NCBI GenBank assembly: GCA_050943215.1
Contig: JBMNOU010000058.1
Span: 1 to 11,034, forward strand
DNA from: JBMNOU01 sp050943215
GTDB lineage: Bacteria; Bacillota; Clostridia; Christensenellales; SZUA-584
DNA length: 11,034 nucleotides
Direction: 5' to 3'
This document shows positions 1 through 7,411 of this stretch, piece by piece. The notes under the pieces are model-generated. The model had not been told where the DNA came from. It worked only from the letters and a program-made list of their open reading frames with translations, and ran no database searches. The first letter of the stretch is position 1. Each line of letters begins with the position of its first letter. The position numbers and the translations under genes are program-made.

Positions 1-41
1 TACCAAATAATTAAGTTTTCGTTTCATTTTTATAAAATCGC

Positions 42-70
42 TTGACTCAAGAAGAAAAAAGGGTTAGATT
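42..70 (+). promoter_or_regulatory. Candidate sigma-A-type promoter for the asp23-fakA-recG cluster
   Basis: TTGACT at 42-47 is followed after 17 bases by TAGATT at 65-70. The -35 box matches the consensus at five of six positions and the -10 box at four of six, with ideal spacing. Transcription would begin near 77, leaving a leader of about 45 nt before the first gene. The AT-rich stretch at 84-106 also contains TATAAA-like hexamers without a good -35 partner, so the exact start is uncertain. No gene is visible in bases 1-121. Confidence 0.4.
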
Positions 71-121
71 TAATGTCGCTGGAGTATAAAAGCATATAAA
101 TATATTTTTGGGAGGCTTACG

Positions 122-472
122 ATGGCTGTAATTCAGCAGAACTCTTACGGCATAATAGAATTTTCTGACGAATTTCTATCTAATCTAGCCGGGGTGGCGA
201 CTATGGATTGCTATGGTATTGTCGGTATGGCTTCGCAAAAGGCAATGGATGGTATTGTCGAACTGTTAAAAGGCGAGAACCTAAGCAAGGGTGTTAAAAT
301 CACAACGGATAACGATTCTGTCAGCATACACTTATTTGTTATTGTTGAATATGGTGTATCAATTTCTGCAGTTGCTTCAAATGTCATAGACACAGTAAAA
401 TACAAGGTTGAAAAGTTTACCGGACTTAATGTTGAAAAGGTTGATGTAACTGTTAATGGTATCCGGGTATAA
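122..472 (+). CDS. Asp23/Gls24 family envelope stress response protein (YloU-like)
   Basis: This 116-residue protein has the typical length and pattern of the Asp23/Gls24 (DUF322) family. A short N-terminal strand region is followed by a GIVGMA segment (about residues 33-38). A core with HLFVIVEYGVSI comes next (about 70-81), and the amphipathic ending includes a VEKVDVTVNGI motif (about 104-114). No signal peptide or membrane segment is seen, so it is expected to be cytoplasmic. Family members in staphylococci associate with the membrane and cell-envelope stress, but the molecular role of the YloU branch is not settled. The start is supported by GGGAGG at 110-115, six bases before ATG. It lies 16 bases upstream of the fatty acid kinase gene, the same neighbour as yloU in Bacillus subtilis, which strengthens the assignment. 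Family membership is firm; function is not. Confidence 0.9.
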   Translation: MAVIQQNSYGIIEFSDEFLSNLAGVATMDCYGIVGMASQKAMDGIVELLKGENLSKGVKITTDNDSVSIHLFVIVEYGVSISAVASNVIDTVKYKVEKFTGLNVEKVDVTVNGIRV

Positions 473-473
473 A

Positions 474-480
474 GAGGGGG
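474..480 (+). promoter_or_regulatory. Ribosome binding site deciding the fakA start
   Basis: GAGGGGG lies directly after the asp23 stop codon and eight bases before ATG at 489. It rules out the longer in-frame start at 456, which would lie inside the asp23 reading frame and adds eleven residues unlike the family. Confidence 0.75.
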
Positions 481-488
481 AAAAGACG

Positions 489-2105
489 ATGCATCAGAGG
501 ATTACCGGCGAGCTGTTTAAGGATATGATTTTTTCGGCTGCCGCTTTAATTGAAAAGAATAAAAAAGGCCTGAATTCTCTCAATGTTTTTCCCGTTCCGG
601 ACGGAGATACAGGCACCAATATGTCGCTAACAATGCTCTCTGCTGTAAAAGAGGTTAAGGCGGCAGATGCTTCTAAGATTTGCAACATTGGTGATGCGCT
701 TTCACTTGGCGCATTAAAAGGCGCGAGAGGAAACTCGGGCGTAATACTGTCTCAGCTTTTTAGGGGCTTTGCAAAAAGCCTGGCTGGCTTAGATTGCGCA
801 AGCGCTGGAGATTTTGCCAAGGCCATGCAGGAGGGCGTAGAGGCTGCATATAAAGCGGTTATGAAGCCAAAAGAGGGGACGATACTGACCATTGCAAAAG
901 ATATGGCGAAAACAGCCACTAGAAGTGCAAACAAGGGAGTAAATATATTAAAGCTGATGGACGGTGTGCTTGAACAAGGTGCGTTGACGCTGAAAAAGAC
1001 ACCGGAAATGCTGCCGGTTTTAAAGGAGGCAGGAGTCGTTGATGCGGGTGGCAAAGGGCTACTTGTCATATATCGCGGTTTTAAAATGGCACTTGACGGT
1101 GAAGCAATAACCGATAACATCTCCTTTGATGAGGAGATTGCAGCTAATTTCTCAGAACCTGCCGCTGCGGAAGAAATCGAATTCGCGTATTGTACGGAGT
1201 TTTTTATTAAAAACATTTATGAGTTTGTGAACCAGGAGGATATCGACAGATATAGGGATAAGCTGACGCGGATCGGTGATTGCGTCCTAGTTGTGGGCGA
1301 TTTACAGTTGATTAAAACTCATGTTCACACCAACGTACCAGGAAAAGCTCTGCAGTTTGCATTGAGGTTCGGTGAGCTTTCTAAAATAAAAATTGACAAC
1401 ATGCGGGAACAGCACAATGAATTAGAAGACTCTGTCAAAAAAGAAAAAAAAGATATGGCTGTTGTAACTGTTGCATCCGGCGAGGGTATTGTCAATATTT
1501 TTAGAGAGTTTATGGTTGACGAAATCGTAGAAGGTGGACAGACAATGAATCCTTCTACCGAGACGATAAAAAAAGCCATTGAGCATGCACCTTCAGATAA
1601 TGTTTTTGTGTTCCCAAACAATAAAAATATTATACTCGCTGCAGAACAAGCTGCAACTTTTTCGAGCAAGAACGTTCATGTCATTCCCTCAATGTCTTTT
1701 CCACAGGGAATAACAGGCGTTCTTGCGTATAACCCGGATCTCGATTTTGAAGAAAACACTCAGCGTATCAAAAAAGCGATTACGACAGTCAAAACAGGAC
1801 AGGTAACAAGTGCCGTTAGAGAATCCAACCTATCGGGTCAGAAAATAAAAAAAGGGGAACTGATTGGAATTGAGGATGGAGAGATCACATGCCATTCGGG
1901 AGATATATTTACTACATGTGAAAAGCTTCTTGAAGGTATGGTTACGGATGAAGACAGTGTCATTACGATTTTTTATGGCGAAGATGTAAACGAAGAACTC
2001 GCAAAAAAGGTAGCACAAACAGCACAAGAAAAATATGACAATTATGATGTTGAGTTGCAGTTTGGCGGTCAGCCGGTATACCAATTTATCTTTGCGGTAG
2101 AATAA
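489..2105 (+). CDS. fakA: Fatty acid kinase catalytic subunit FakA (DhaL/DAK2 domain protein, YloV)
   Basis: This 538-residue protein matches the usual FakA/YloV length (about 550). FakA phosphorylates fatty acids bound to a FakB (DegV-family) carrier so they can enter phospholipid synthesis; the reaction is cytoplasmic. The N-terminal DhaL-like ATP-binding domain (about 1-200) shows the metal/nucleotide motif DGDTGTNM at 38-45, the glycine-rich GARGNSGVILSQ at 78-89 and GVVDAGGKGL at 182-191. The middle domain has the CTEF cysteine (C235) and the KTHVHT histidines (H278, H280), positions corresponding to metal-binding residues described for staphylococcal FakA. A lysine-rich linker near 317-321, coded by a run of eight A at 1444-1451, leads to a C-terminal DegV-like domain ending in GGQPVYQF. 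No fakB gene is present in the window, so its partner must be elsewhere. The stop codon overlaps the recG start by one base, implying translational coupling. Confidence 0.93.
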   Translation: MHQRITGELFKDMIFSAAALIEKNKKGLNSLNVFPVPDGDTGTNMSLTMLSAVKEVKAADASKICNIGDALSLGALKGARGNSGVILSQLFRGFAKSLAGLDCASAGDFAKAMQEGVEAAYKAVMKPKEGTILTIAKDMAKTATRSANKGVNILKLMDGVLEQGALTLKKTPEMLPVLKEAGVVDAGGKGLLVIYRGFKMALDGEAITDNISFDEEIAANFSEPAAAEEIEFAYCTEFFIKNIYEFVNQEDIDRYRDKLTRIGDCVLVVGDLQLIKTHVHTNVPGKALQFALRFGELSKIKIDNMREQHNELEDSVKKEKKDMAVVTVASGEGIVNIFREFMVDEIVEGGQTMNPSTETIKKAIEHAPSDNVFVFPNNKNIILAAEQAATFSSKNVHVIPSMSFPQGITGVLAYNPDLDFEENTQRIKKAITTVKTGQVTSAVRESNLSGQKIKKGELIGIEDGEITCHSGDIFTTCEKLLEGMVTDEDSVITIFYGEDVNEELAKKVAQTAQEKYDNYDVELQFGGQPVYQFIFAVE

Positions 2106-4126
2106 TGAGCCTTAATGATACGGTTAGCACTCTTAAGGGCGTTGGTACTAAAAGGGCTAGGCTTCTTCAAAAGCTGGGTATATTGAATGTCCGCGATTTG
2201 CTGTATTATTTGCCGAGAGTCTATGAAACATCCGGGGTGAGTGCAAAGATATGCGAACTGTGTGAAGGGGAAACCTATCAAATCTCGGCAAAGGTTAGTA
2301 CCGAACCCTCATTAAGACGAATCAATAACGGCCTCTCTCTTGTCACGTTTTCACTTCAGGATGAAACGGGCGGGGTGGGGGCTGTTTTTTTTAATCAGCC
2401 ATATATCCGGAAAATGTACTCAAAGGGAGATACTGTCTATGTTTCGGGCAAGATAAAACGGGTTGGAAAACGACTTCAGTTTACAAATCCAGATATCGGA
2501 AAAAGAAGAGATAAGCAAGATGGGCTGATGCCTATTTATGCGCTGACTGCGGGACTGACGCAAAAAGTCATGCGACTCACCATTAGATCGACGCTGGATA
2601 AGTATTGCGGAAATATTCTTGATATTTTTCCAGACGATTTTCGGTTGCAGCATGGCCTTGAGGAGGTTAACTGCGCATTGTCCAACATCCACTTCCCGGC
2701 TGATCAATCAGCATTGGATCGGGCGAAACGCAGACTAATTTTTGAAGAATTGCTGCTGTTCAATATCGCATTGTTATCACGCGAATCAAGGCAAGAAGAC
2801 GGCGCTTCTCCTTTGATATGTGACTCAGATTCAAAAAAATTTTTTTTGGACAAGCTTGGGTATATCCCCACCGAAGCGCAGATGCGTGTCATGTGTGAAA
2901 TTGAAGAAGATCTCGCAAAAACAAAACCGATGAACCGTCTACTTCAGGGAGATGTAGGGAGCGGGAAAACGACGCCGGCTTTTTACGCAATGTATCTGTG
3001 TGTAAAAAATGCGCAGCAGTGCGTAATGATGGCGCCTACCGAGGTGCTCGCAAGACAGCATTTCGTCAATGCCCAGCGTATCTTTACCGATGCGGATATC
3101 AATATTGAACTGATTACGGGCGGCACATCTGCAGCTCAAAAGAGGTTGATCCGTGAGAATGTAGCAGCAGGGCTAACCGATATCGTAATAGGCACGCATG
3201 CGGTACTATATGATACTCTCAAATTCGCATGCCTTGGTCTGGTTGTAACGGATGAACAGCATCGTTTTGGTACAGGACAAAGAGCTATGCTTGAGATGAA
3301 ATCCAATGCGCCGCATACGTTGATTATGTCCGCTACTCCGATACCCCGAACGCTTGCGCTAATCCTTTACGGCAAAACGGATATTTCGACTCTAGACGAA
3401 ATGCCGCCGGGGAGGAGTCCTGTTAAAACGTACTGCGTTCCTGAGTCAAAACGGGAGAGTATGTATACGTTTATTGAAGATGAGATGAAAAAAGGTGCTC
3501 AGGTATTTGTCGTTTGTCCAATTATCGAACAAAACGAGGAACTTGATATCCGCTCAACAGAAGAGATATACAAAAAGCTGCATGCACGGTTTACAAACTT
3601 CAATATCGCGTATTTACACGGAAAATTAAAACCATCGGAAAAAAATGAGATCATGCATAAATTTAAAGATAAAACATATCATGCACTTGTTTCAACGACC
3701 GTCATAGAAGTAGGCATCGATGTACCCGCCGCTACAATCATGGTAATAGAAAACGCGGAAAGGTTTGGCCTTGCACAGCTGCATCAGCTAAGAGGCAGGG
3801 TCGGGCGGGGAGATAAACTATCTTATTGTTTCCTAATGGGCGGCAATAAACGCAATGAGCGATTGAGAATATTAACAAGAACAAATGACGGGTTTATAAT
3901 AGCTGAAGAAGACTTAAAGCTTAGAGGACCGGGGCAGTTTTTGGGAAGCAGGCAAAGCGGTATGTCGGATCTATATATGGCTAATTTTATTAAGGATATG
4001 AAAATGCTTACGGAAACAAGGCACATTGCCAGCGGTATTTCCAATGATACTGATTTTTATCGGTATTTAGAATATCATGCGGACCAGCGTTTCTGTGATA
4101 AATTTGAAAAAATAACGATTAATTAA
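2105..4126 (+). CDS. recG: ATP-dependent DNA helicase RecG
   Basis: This 673-residue protein is close to the usual RecG length. RecG is a superfamily 2 translocase that reverses stalled replication forks and processes branched DNA. The N-terminal part has a helix-hairpin-helix-like KGVGTKRARLLQKLGI (11-26) and an OB-fold wedge (about 55-135). The helicase core shows Walker A GDVGSGKT (282-289), motif Ia APTEVLARQH (310-319), GTHAVL (363-368), the RecG-type DEQHRFG box (383-389) and SATPIPRT (409-416). Motifs V and VI run from STTVIEVGIDVP (530-541) to QLRGRVGRG (561-569). The C-terminal TRG-like element includes LRGPGQFLGSRQSG (606-619). The two residues after Walker A are Thr-Pro, where the RecG proteins I know mostly carry small hydrophobics. 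A run of seven A and eight T at 2833-2847 lies in the linker before the helicase core. Translation probably couples to fakA through the overlapping TAATG. Confidence 0.97.
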   Translation: MSLNDTVSTLKGVGTKRARLLQKLGILNVRDLLYYLPRVYETSGVSAKICELCEGETYQISAKVSTEPSLRRINNGLSLVTFSLQDETGGVGAVFFNQPYIRKMYSKGDTVYVSGKIKRVGKRLQFTNPDIGKRRDKQDGLMPIYALTAGLTQKVMRLTIRSTLDKYCGNILDIFPDDFRLQHGLEEVNCALSNIHFPADQSALDRAKRRLIFEELLLFNIALLSRESRQEDGASPLICDSDSKKFFLDKLGYIPTEAQMRVMCEIEEDLAKTKPMNRLLQGDVGSGKTTPAFYAMYLCVKNAQQCVMMAPTEVLARQHFVNAQRIFTDADINIELITGGTSAAQKRLIRENVAAGLTDIVIGTHAVLYDTLKFACLGLVVTDEQHRFGTGQRAMLEMKSNAPHTLIMSATPIPRTLALILYGKTDISTLDEMPPGRSPVKTYCVPESKRESMYTFIEDEMKKGAQVFVVCPIIEQNEELDIRSTEEIYKKLHARFTNFNIAYLHGKLKPSEKNEIMHKFKDKTYHALVSTTVIEVGIDVPAATIMVIENAERFGLAQLHQLRGRVGRGDKLSYCFLMGGNKRNERLRILTRTNDGFIIAEEDLKLRGPGQFLGSRQSGMSDLYMANFIKDMKMLTETRHIASGISNDTDFYRYLEYHADQRFCDKFEKITIN

Positions 4127-4199
4127 AAATATCACATCTTTATATCTTTACTAATGTATGTGTCTCAACCTCGGCACGTTATTTTTATATAAAATTTTA

Positions 4200-4228
4200 T
4201 TGACAAATTAACAGGGATCATTTAAAAT
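4200..4228 (+). promoter_or_regulatory. Strong sigma-A-type promoter of the his operon
   Basis: TTGACA at 4200-4205 is followed after exactly 17 bases by TAAAAT at 4223-4228, a near-consensus vegetative promoter. Transcription is expected near 4235, giving a leader of only about 40 nt. That leader is too short for a T-box riboswitch or a histidine-codon attenuator, so control at initiation is more likely. A perfect 12-bp AT palindrome (ATAAAATTTTAT) ends at the first base of the -35 box. Confidence 0.8.
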
Positions 4229-4238
4229 ACAAATATAA

Positions 4239-4260
4239 TTTAGCATAGTAAAACGCTAAA
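4239..4260 (+). promoter_or_regulatory. Inverted repeat TTTAGC-N10-GCTAAA, candidate his operator
   Basis: Perfect six-base arms (TTTAGC at 4239-4244, GCTAAA at 4255-4260) are separated by ten bases. The repeat lies about 5-26 bases after the predicted transcription start and ends just before the ribosome binding site of hisZ. Position and symmetry suit a repressor dimer site. A TrpR-like regulator (HisR/YerC) has been proposed for his genes in some Firmicutes, but I cannot say that this repeat matches its motif. An RNA hairpin near the ribosome binding site is the alternative reading. Confidence 0.4.
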
Positions 4261-4273
4261 ATATGAGGCGGTT

Positions 4274-5470
4274 ATGTACGATTACAAAAAATATGTGCCG
4301 GATGGTTTAGAGGATTGTCTGCCGTCCGAGTGCTATTTAAAAAGAAAAATGGAAGAAGCGCTAAGGCAGCAGTTTATTTTATGTGGTTACGAAGAAATAG
4401 AAACTCCGACATGTGAATTCTTTGATGTGTTTCAAAGCGGCGTTGGGTCTTATATCCAGGAAAGCATGGTCAAGTTTGTCGATTCGAAGGGCCGCATACT
4501 GGTTTTACGGCCGGATATTACTGTCCCAATAGCGAGGGTTGCTGCAACGAAACTTTCGGGTGAGGCAGTAAAGCGTTTGTTTTATATACAAAATTCCTTT
4601 GCTGCGGCTGCGCCGGCTGTCGGCAAGGCGGGTGAATTTACCCAGGCGGGAATAGAGCTTATAGGCGACGGCCGATATCAGGCGGACGCTGAAGTGATTG
4701 CGCTCGCGGTTAAATCGCTGGTTGTGGCCGGCCTTGGTACGTTTACGATAGATATCGGACAGGTTGCGTTCTTTAAAGCGCTGATAAGCGATCTTGATCT
4801 CTCGGACAATCAGATTGACAGGTTAAGGCATGCTGTTGATTCTAAGGATATGATGGCAATTAGGGATACTGCCGCACTCCTCGGCATTAAGGGCAAGCTA
4901 AAAGATCAGATACTAGCGCTGCCGGGGCTATTTGGGGGAGAAGAAGTATTTGAAAAGGCACTCGCTTTATCGGATAAAAAAGAATGCGTAAAAGCGGTGG
5001 AAAATCTGCGCAGCGTCTATGCACTATTATCAAGATACGGTATGGCAGAATATATTTCGATTGACTTTGGTATGTTGCACGATATTGCATATTATTCAGG
5101 TATTATATTCAGAGGCATCACCCCAGGTCTTGGATTTCCTGTTGTGTCGGGAGGTAGATATGATGGCTTGTTGCAGAAGTTTGGAGAAGCCGCTCCTGCT
5201 ACCGGTTTTGCGCTCGGTATTAAGCGTGTGATGATCGCTATGGAAAGGCAGGGGCTATTAGAAGGATATTATCACACCTATGCGGTTATTTCTTGCGATA
5301 TGGCAGGCTCTAAAGAGGCTTATGAATATTCGGAAGATCTGAGGAAAACGGGGAAAAGGGTTGTCTATTCTGCAGGGCTTGACAGGGACGGCTTACTTGC
5401 GTTGAAAAATACGGTTGGCGCAGAAAAGGCGGTGTATTTTAATGCCGCTGGTGACATGGAAATCATTTAG
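4274..5470 (+). CDS. hisZ: ATP phosphoribosyltransferase regulatory subunit HisZ
   Basis: This 398-residue protein is built like the catalytic core of histidyl-tRNA synthetase. HisZ pairs with short-form HisG to form the octameric ATP phosphoribosyltransferase and confers histidine feedback control. Visible landmarks are RPDITVPIAR (79-88), the motif 2 region ending GEFTQAGIELIG (120-131), the HDIAYYSGIIF segment of the histidine pocket (269-279), GGRYD (293-297) and motif 3 GFALGIKRVM (311-320). A short C-terminal domain follows (about 333-398). In motif 2 the Phe-Arg usual in HisRS is Phe-Ala, inside a run of four alanines (110-113), so aminoacylation activity is very unlikely. The length matches HisZ rather than full HisRS (about 420). 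It is the first gene of the operon and hisG follows directly, the usual HisZ context. ATG at 4274 is preceded by GAGG at 4265-4268. Confidence 0.94.
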   Translation: MYDYKKYVPDGLEDCLPSECYLKRKMEEALRQQFILCGYEEIETPTCEFFDVFQSGVGSYIQESMVKFVDSKGRILVLRPDITVPIARVAATKLSGEAVKRLFYIQNSFAAAAPAVGKAGEFTQAGIELIGDGRYQADAEVIALAVKSLVVAGLGTFTIDIGQVAFFKALISDLDLSDNQIDRLRHAVDSKDMMAIRDTAALLGIKGKLKDQILALPGLFGGEEVFEKALALSDKKECVKAVENLRSVYALLSRYGMAEYISIDFGMLHDIAYYSGIIFRGITPGLGFPVVSGGRYDGLLQKFGEAAPATGFALGIKRVMIAMERQGLLEGYYHTYAVISCDMAGSKEAYEYSEDLRKTGKRVVYSAGLDRDGLLALKNTVGAEKAVYFNAAGDMEII

Positions 5471-5474
5471 GGAG
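5468..5474 (+). promoter_or_regulatory. Ribosome binding site deciding the hisG start
   Basis: TAGGGAG overlaps the hisZ stop codon and lies six bases before ATG at 5481. The longer in-frame start at 5415 would add 22 residues inside hisZ and does not resemble any HisG N terminus, whereas MQLTIALAKGRL is a classic one. Confidence 0.75.
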
Positions 5475-5480
5475 TTTATT

Positions 5481-6116
5481 ATGCAGTTGACTATAGCGCT
5501 TGCTAAGGGCCGATTAGCCCAAAAAGCTATGGAAATATTGGAAAAGTGCGGCGTTCAGTGCCAAGAAATGTTCAAAGATACCCGAAAGCTCATTTTTTTT
5601 GATAAAAAAAATGACATACGTTTTATTATGGTTAAACCTGCCGATGTGCCAACATATGTGGATCACGGTGTCGCGGATATGGGAATTGTAGGTAAAGATA
5701 CGCTGATGGAAGCGGGGCTGCCACTTTATGAGATGGCCGATTTAAAGTTCGGCAAATGCAGGCTGGTTATCGCGGGGTATCCGGCAAAGAAAGATAATTC
5801 TTTAACTTCATCCGTATTAAGAGTTGCGACGAAGTATCCTAAAATAGCGAAAAAGCATTACGCTTCAAAGGGAGAATCGGTTGAATGTATTAAGCTTAGC
5901 GGAAGCGTAGAGCTTGGCCCGATTCTTGGACTGTCCGATGTGATACTCGATATTGCCGAAAGCGGGAGAACACTGGTCGAGAACGGGCTTGTTGTTATAG
6001 AAGAAGTCTGTGATGTGTCGGCAAGGCTTGCTGTTAACAGAGCCAGCCTTAAAATTAAAGCTGCTGCACTAACGCCGCTGATCGAACGCATGCAAATTGC
6101 CGTGGAGGATGTATGA
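5481..6116 (+). CDS. hisG: ATP phosphoribosyltransferase catalytic subunit HisG, short form
   Basis: HisG catalyses the first committed step of histidine synthesis, joining ATP and PRPP to give phosphoribosyl-ATP. At 211 residues it is the short form, lacking the C-terminal ACT-like regulatory domain of the roughly 300-residue long form, so it needs HisZ, encoded just upstream. The N terminus shows LTIALAKGRL (3-12). The bilobed substrate-binding fold is marked by VKPADVPTYVDHGVADMGIVGKD (51-73). The PRPP-binding loop is the SDVILDIAESGRTLVENGL segment (152-170). Codons for residues 37-45 form a perfect 11-base inverted repeat made of eight T and eight A (5590-5614), an unusual structure for a coding sequence. 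The gene ends in TGATG, overlapping the hisD start. Confidence 0.95.
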   Translation: MQLTIALAKGRLAQKAMEILEKCGVQCQEMFKDTRKLIFFDKKNDIRFIMVKPADVPTYVDHGVADMGIVGKDTLMEAGLPLYEMADLKFGKCRLVIAGYPAKKDNSLTSSVLRVATKYPKIAKKHYASKGESVECIKLSGSVELGPILGLSDVILDIAESGRTLVENGLVVIEEVCDVSARLAVNRASLKIKAAALTPLIERMQIAVEDV

Positions 6117-7411
6117 TGCATATATACGAATCTTTTGAAATCGAGCTAATTAAGGACCGGCTAAAAAGAAAACCAGTTGCGGATAAGAGCGTAGCAGATG
6201 CGGCAAGAAAGATTATCAGCGATATCGTCCAAAATGGCGATAAGGCGTTATTCGGATATACGAAAGAGTTTGACGATTTTGATCTTTGCGGTAGTAATAT
6301 CCGTGTCAGCCGACAGGAAATCACTGCGGCATACAAAAAAGTTGATTTAAAGCTGCTCGAAACGCTTAAAAAAAGTGCTGCTAATATTGCTATATTCCAT
6401 GAAATGCAGATAAGGGAGGGCTTTCAGCACAGAATCGGTGGAGCGATAGCCGGCTGTATGGTTTTGCCCGTAAACCGGGCAGGCGTATATGTACCCGGCG
6501 GGAAGGCCGCATATCCCTCGAGTGTTTTGATGAATATTATCCCGGCAAAAATTGCCGGTGTCAGCGAAGTTGTAATGGTCACACCGCCCGGAAAAGACGG
6601 GAATATCGCACCGCTAACGCTGGTTGCCGCGGATCTTGCGGGGGCAGATAAGATACTGAGGATCGGCGGTGCGCAGGCTATTGCCGCGCTTGCGTACGGC
6701 ACCGAGAGCGTTCCTAAAGTAGACGTGATTACTGGCCCGGGAAATGCATATGTCGCGGCGGCGAAGAGAGAGGTGTTCGGTGAAGTCGGCATTGATATGA
6801 TTGCGGGACCTTCCGAAGTACTCATCATCGCGGATGAAAATGCAAACCCTCGGTTTATCGCTGCGGATTTTCTCTCTCAGGCCGAGCATGACGAGAAAGC
6901 GGCAAGCGTAATGCTGACGCCAAGCAAGAAACTCGCACTAAAAACAGCCGAAGAAATCACGCGCCAGCTTGAACAGCTGCCCCGGAAAGACATAGCAGCG
7001 CGGTCCGTTGCAGAGTTCGGTACGATCGTAGTGACAAAGTCGATTGACGAAGCATTTGATATTGTCAATAGTTTTGCACCAGAGCATCTGGAAATACTGA
7101 CGGATAACCCGTGGCAGTATATCGGCAAGGTTAAAAACTCCGGTGCGGTATTTTTGGGCGAGTATTCTCCTGAACCTCTTGGTGATTATTTTGCCGGACC
7201 CAATCATGTTTTGCCCACATCCGGTACGGCTAGGTTTTCTTCGCCGTTATCAGTGGATAATTTTATTAAAAAAACCAACTATGTATGTTATGACAGACAA
7301 AGACTTGCCGCATGTTATGATGACATAAAACGGTTTGCCCATGCGGAAGGACTCCATGCGCATGCGCGAAGCGTATGTATCAGGTTTGAAGATGAGGAGG
7401 AATCGTTATGA
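6116..7411 (+). CDS. hisD: Histidinol dehydrogenase HisD
   Basis: HisD is a zinc enzyme that oxidises histidinol to histidine in two NAD-dependent steps, the last reactions of the pathway. At 431 residues it has the family length. Conserved blocks are NRAGVYVPGGKAAYPSSVLM (120-139), TGPGNAYVAAAKREVFG (206-222) and GPSEVLI (231-237). Numbering by alignment to the E. coli enzyme, zinc ligands are Gln255 and His258 in LSQAEHD, Asp357 in PLGDYFAGPNH, and His416 in EGLHAHARSV. The catalytic pair Glu323-His324 lies in FAPEHLEI. All key residues are present. I chose ATG at 6116 over ATG at 6113 because GGAGG at 6104-6108 then lies seven bases upstream rather than four; the difference is one residue. 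It overlaps hisG at TGATG and hisB by four bases (ATGA). Confidence 0.96.
   Translation: MHIYESFEIELIKDRLKRKPVADKSVADAARKIISDIVQNGDKALFGYTKEFDDFDLCGSNIRVSRQEITAAYKKVDLKLLETLKKSAANIAIFHEMQIREGFQHRIGGAIAGCMVLPVNRAGVYVPGGKAAYPSSVLMNIIPAKIAGVSEVVMVTPPGKDGNIAPLTLVAADLAGADKILRIGGAQAIAALAYGTESVPKVDVITGPGNAYVAAAKREVFGEVGIDMIAGPSEVLIIADENANPRFIAADFLSQAEHDEKAASVMLTPSKKLALKTAEEITRQLEQLPRKDIAARSVAEFGTIVVTKSIDEAFDIVNSFAPEHLEILTDNPWQYIGKVKNSGAVFLGEYSPEPLGDYFAGPNHVLPTSGTARFSSPLSVDNFIKKTNYVCYDRQRLAACYDDIKRFAHAEGLHAHARSVCIRFEDEEESL

Noticed and set aside
752..1216. Minus-strand open frame of 154 codons opposite fakA
   Set aside because: Ser/Ala/Pro-rich composition typical of antisense frames; the + strand encodes conserved FakA motifs throughout.
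4127..4273. Possible T-box riboswitch or histidine attenuator upstream of hisZ
   Set aside because: The predicted leader is about 40 nt, with no T-box sequence, specifier stem, His-codon run or terminator hairpin.
4274..5470. Considered histidyl-tRNA synthetase (hisS) instead of hisZ
   Set aside because: The motif 2 arginine is missing, the protein is short for HisRS, and it precedes a short-form hisG that requires HisZ.
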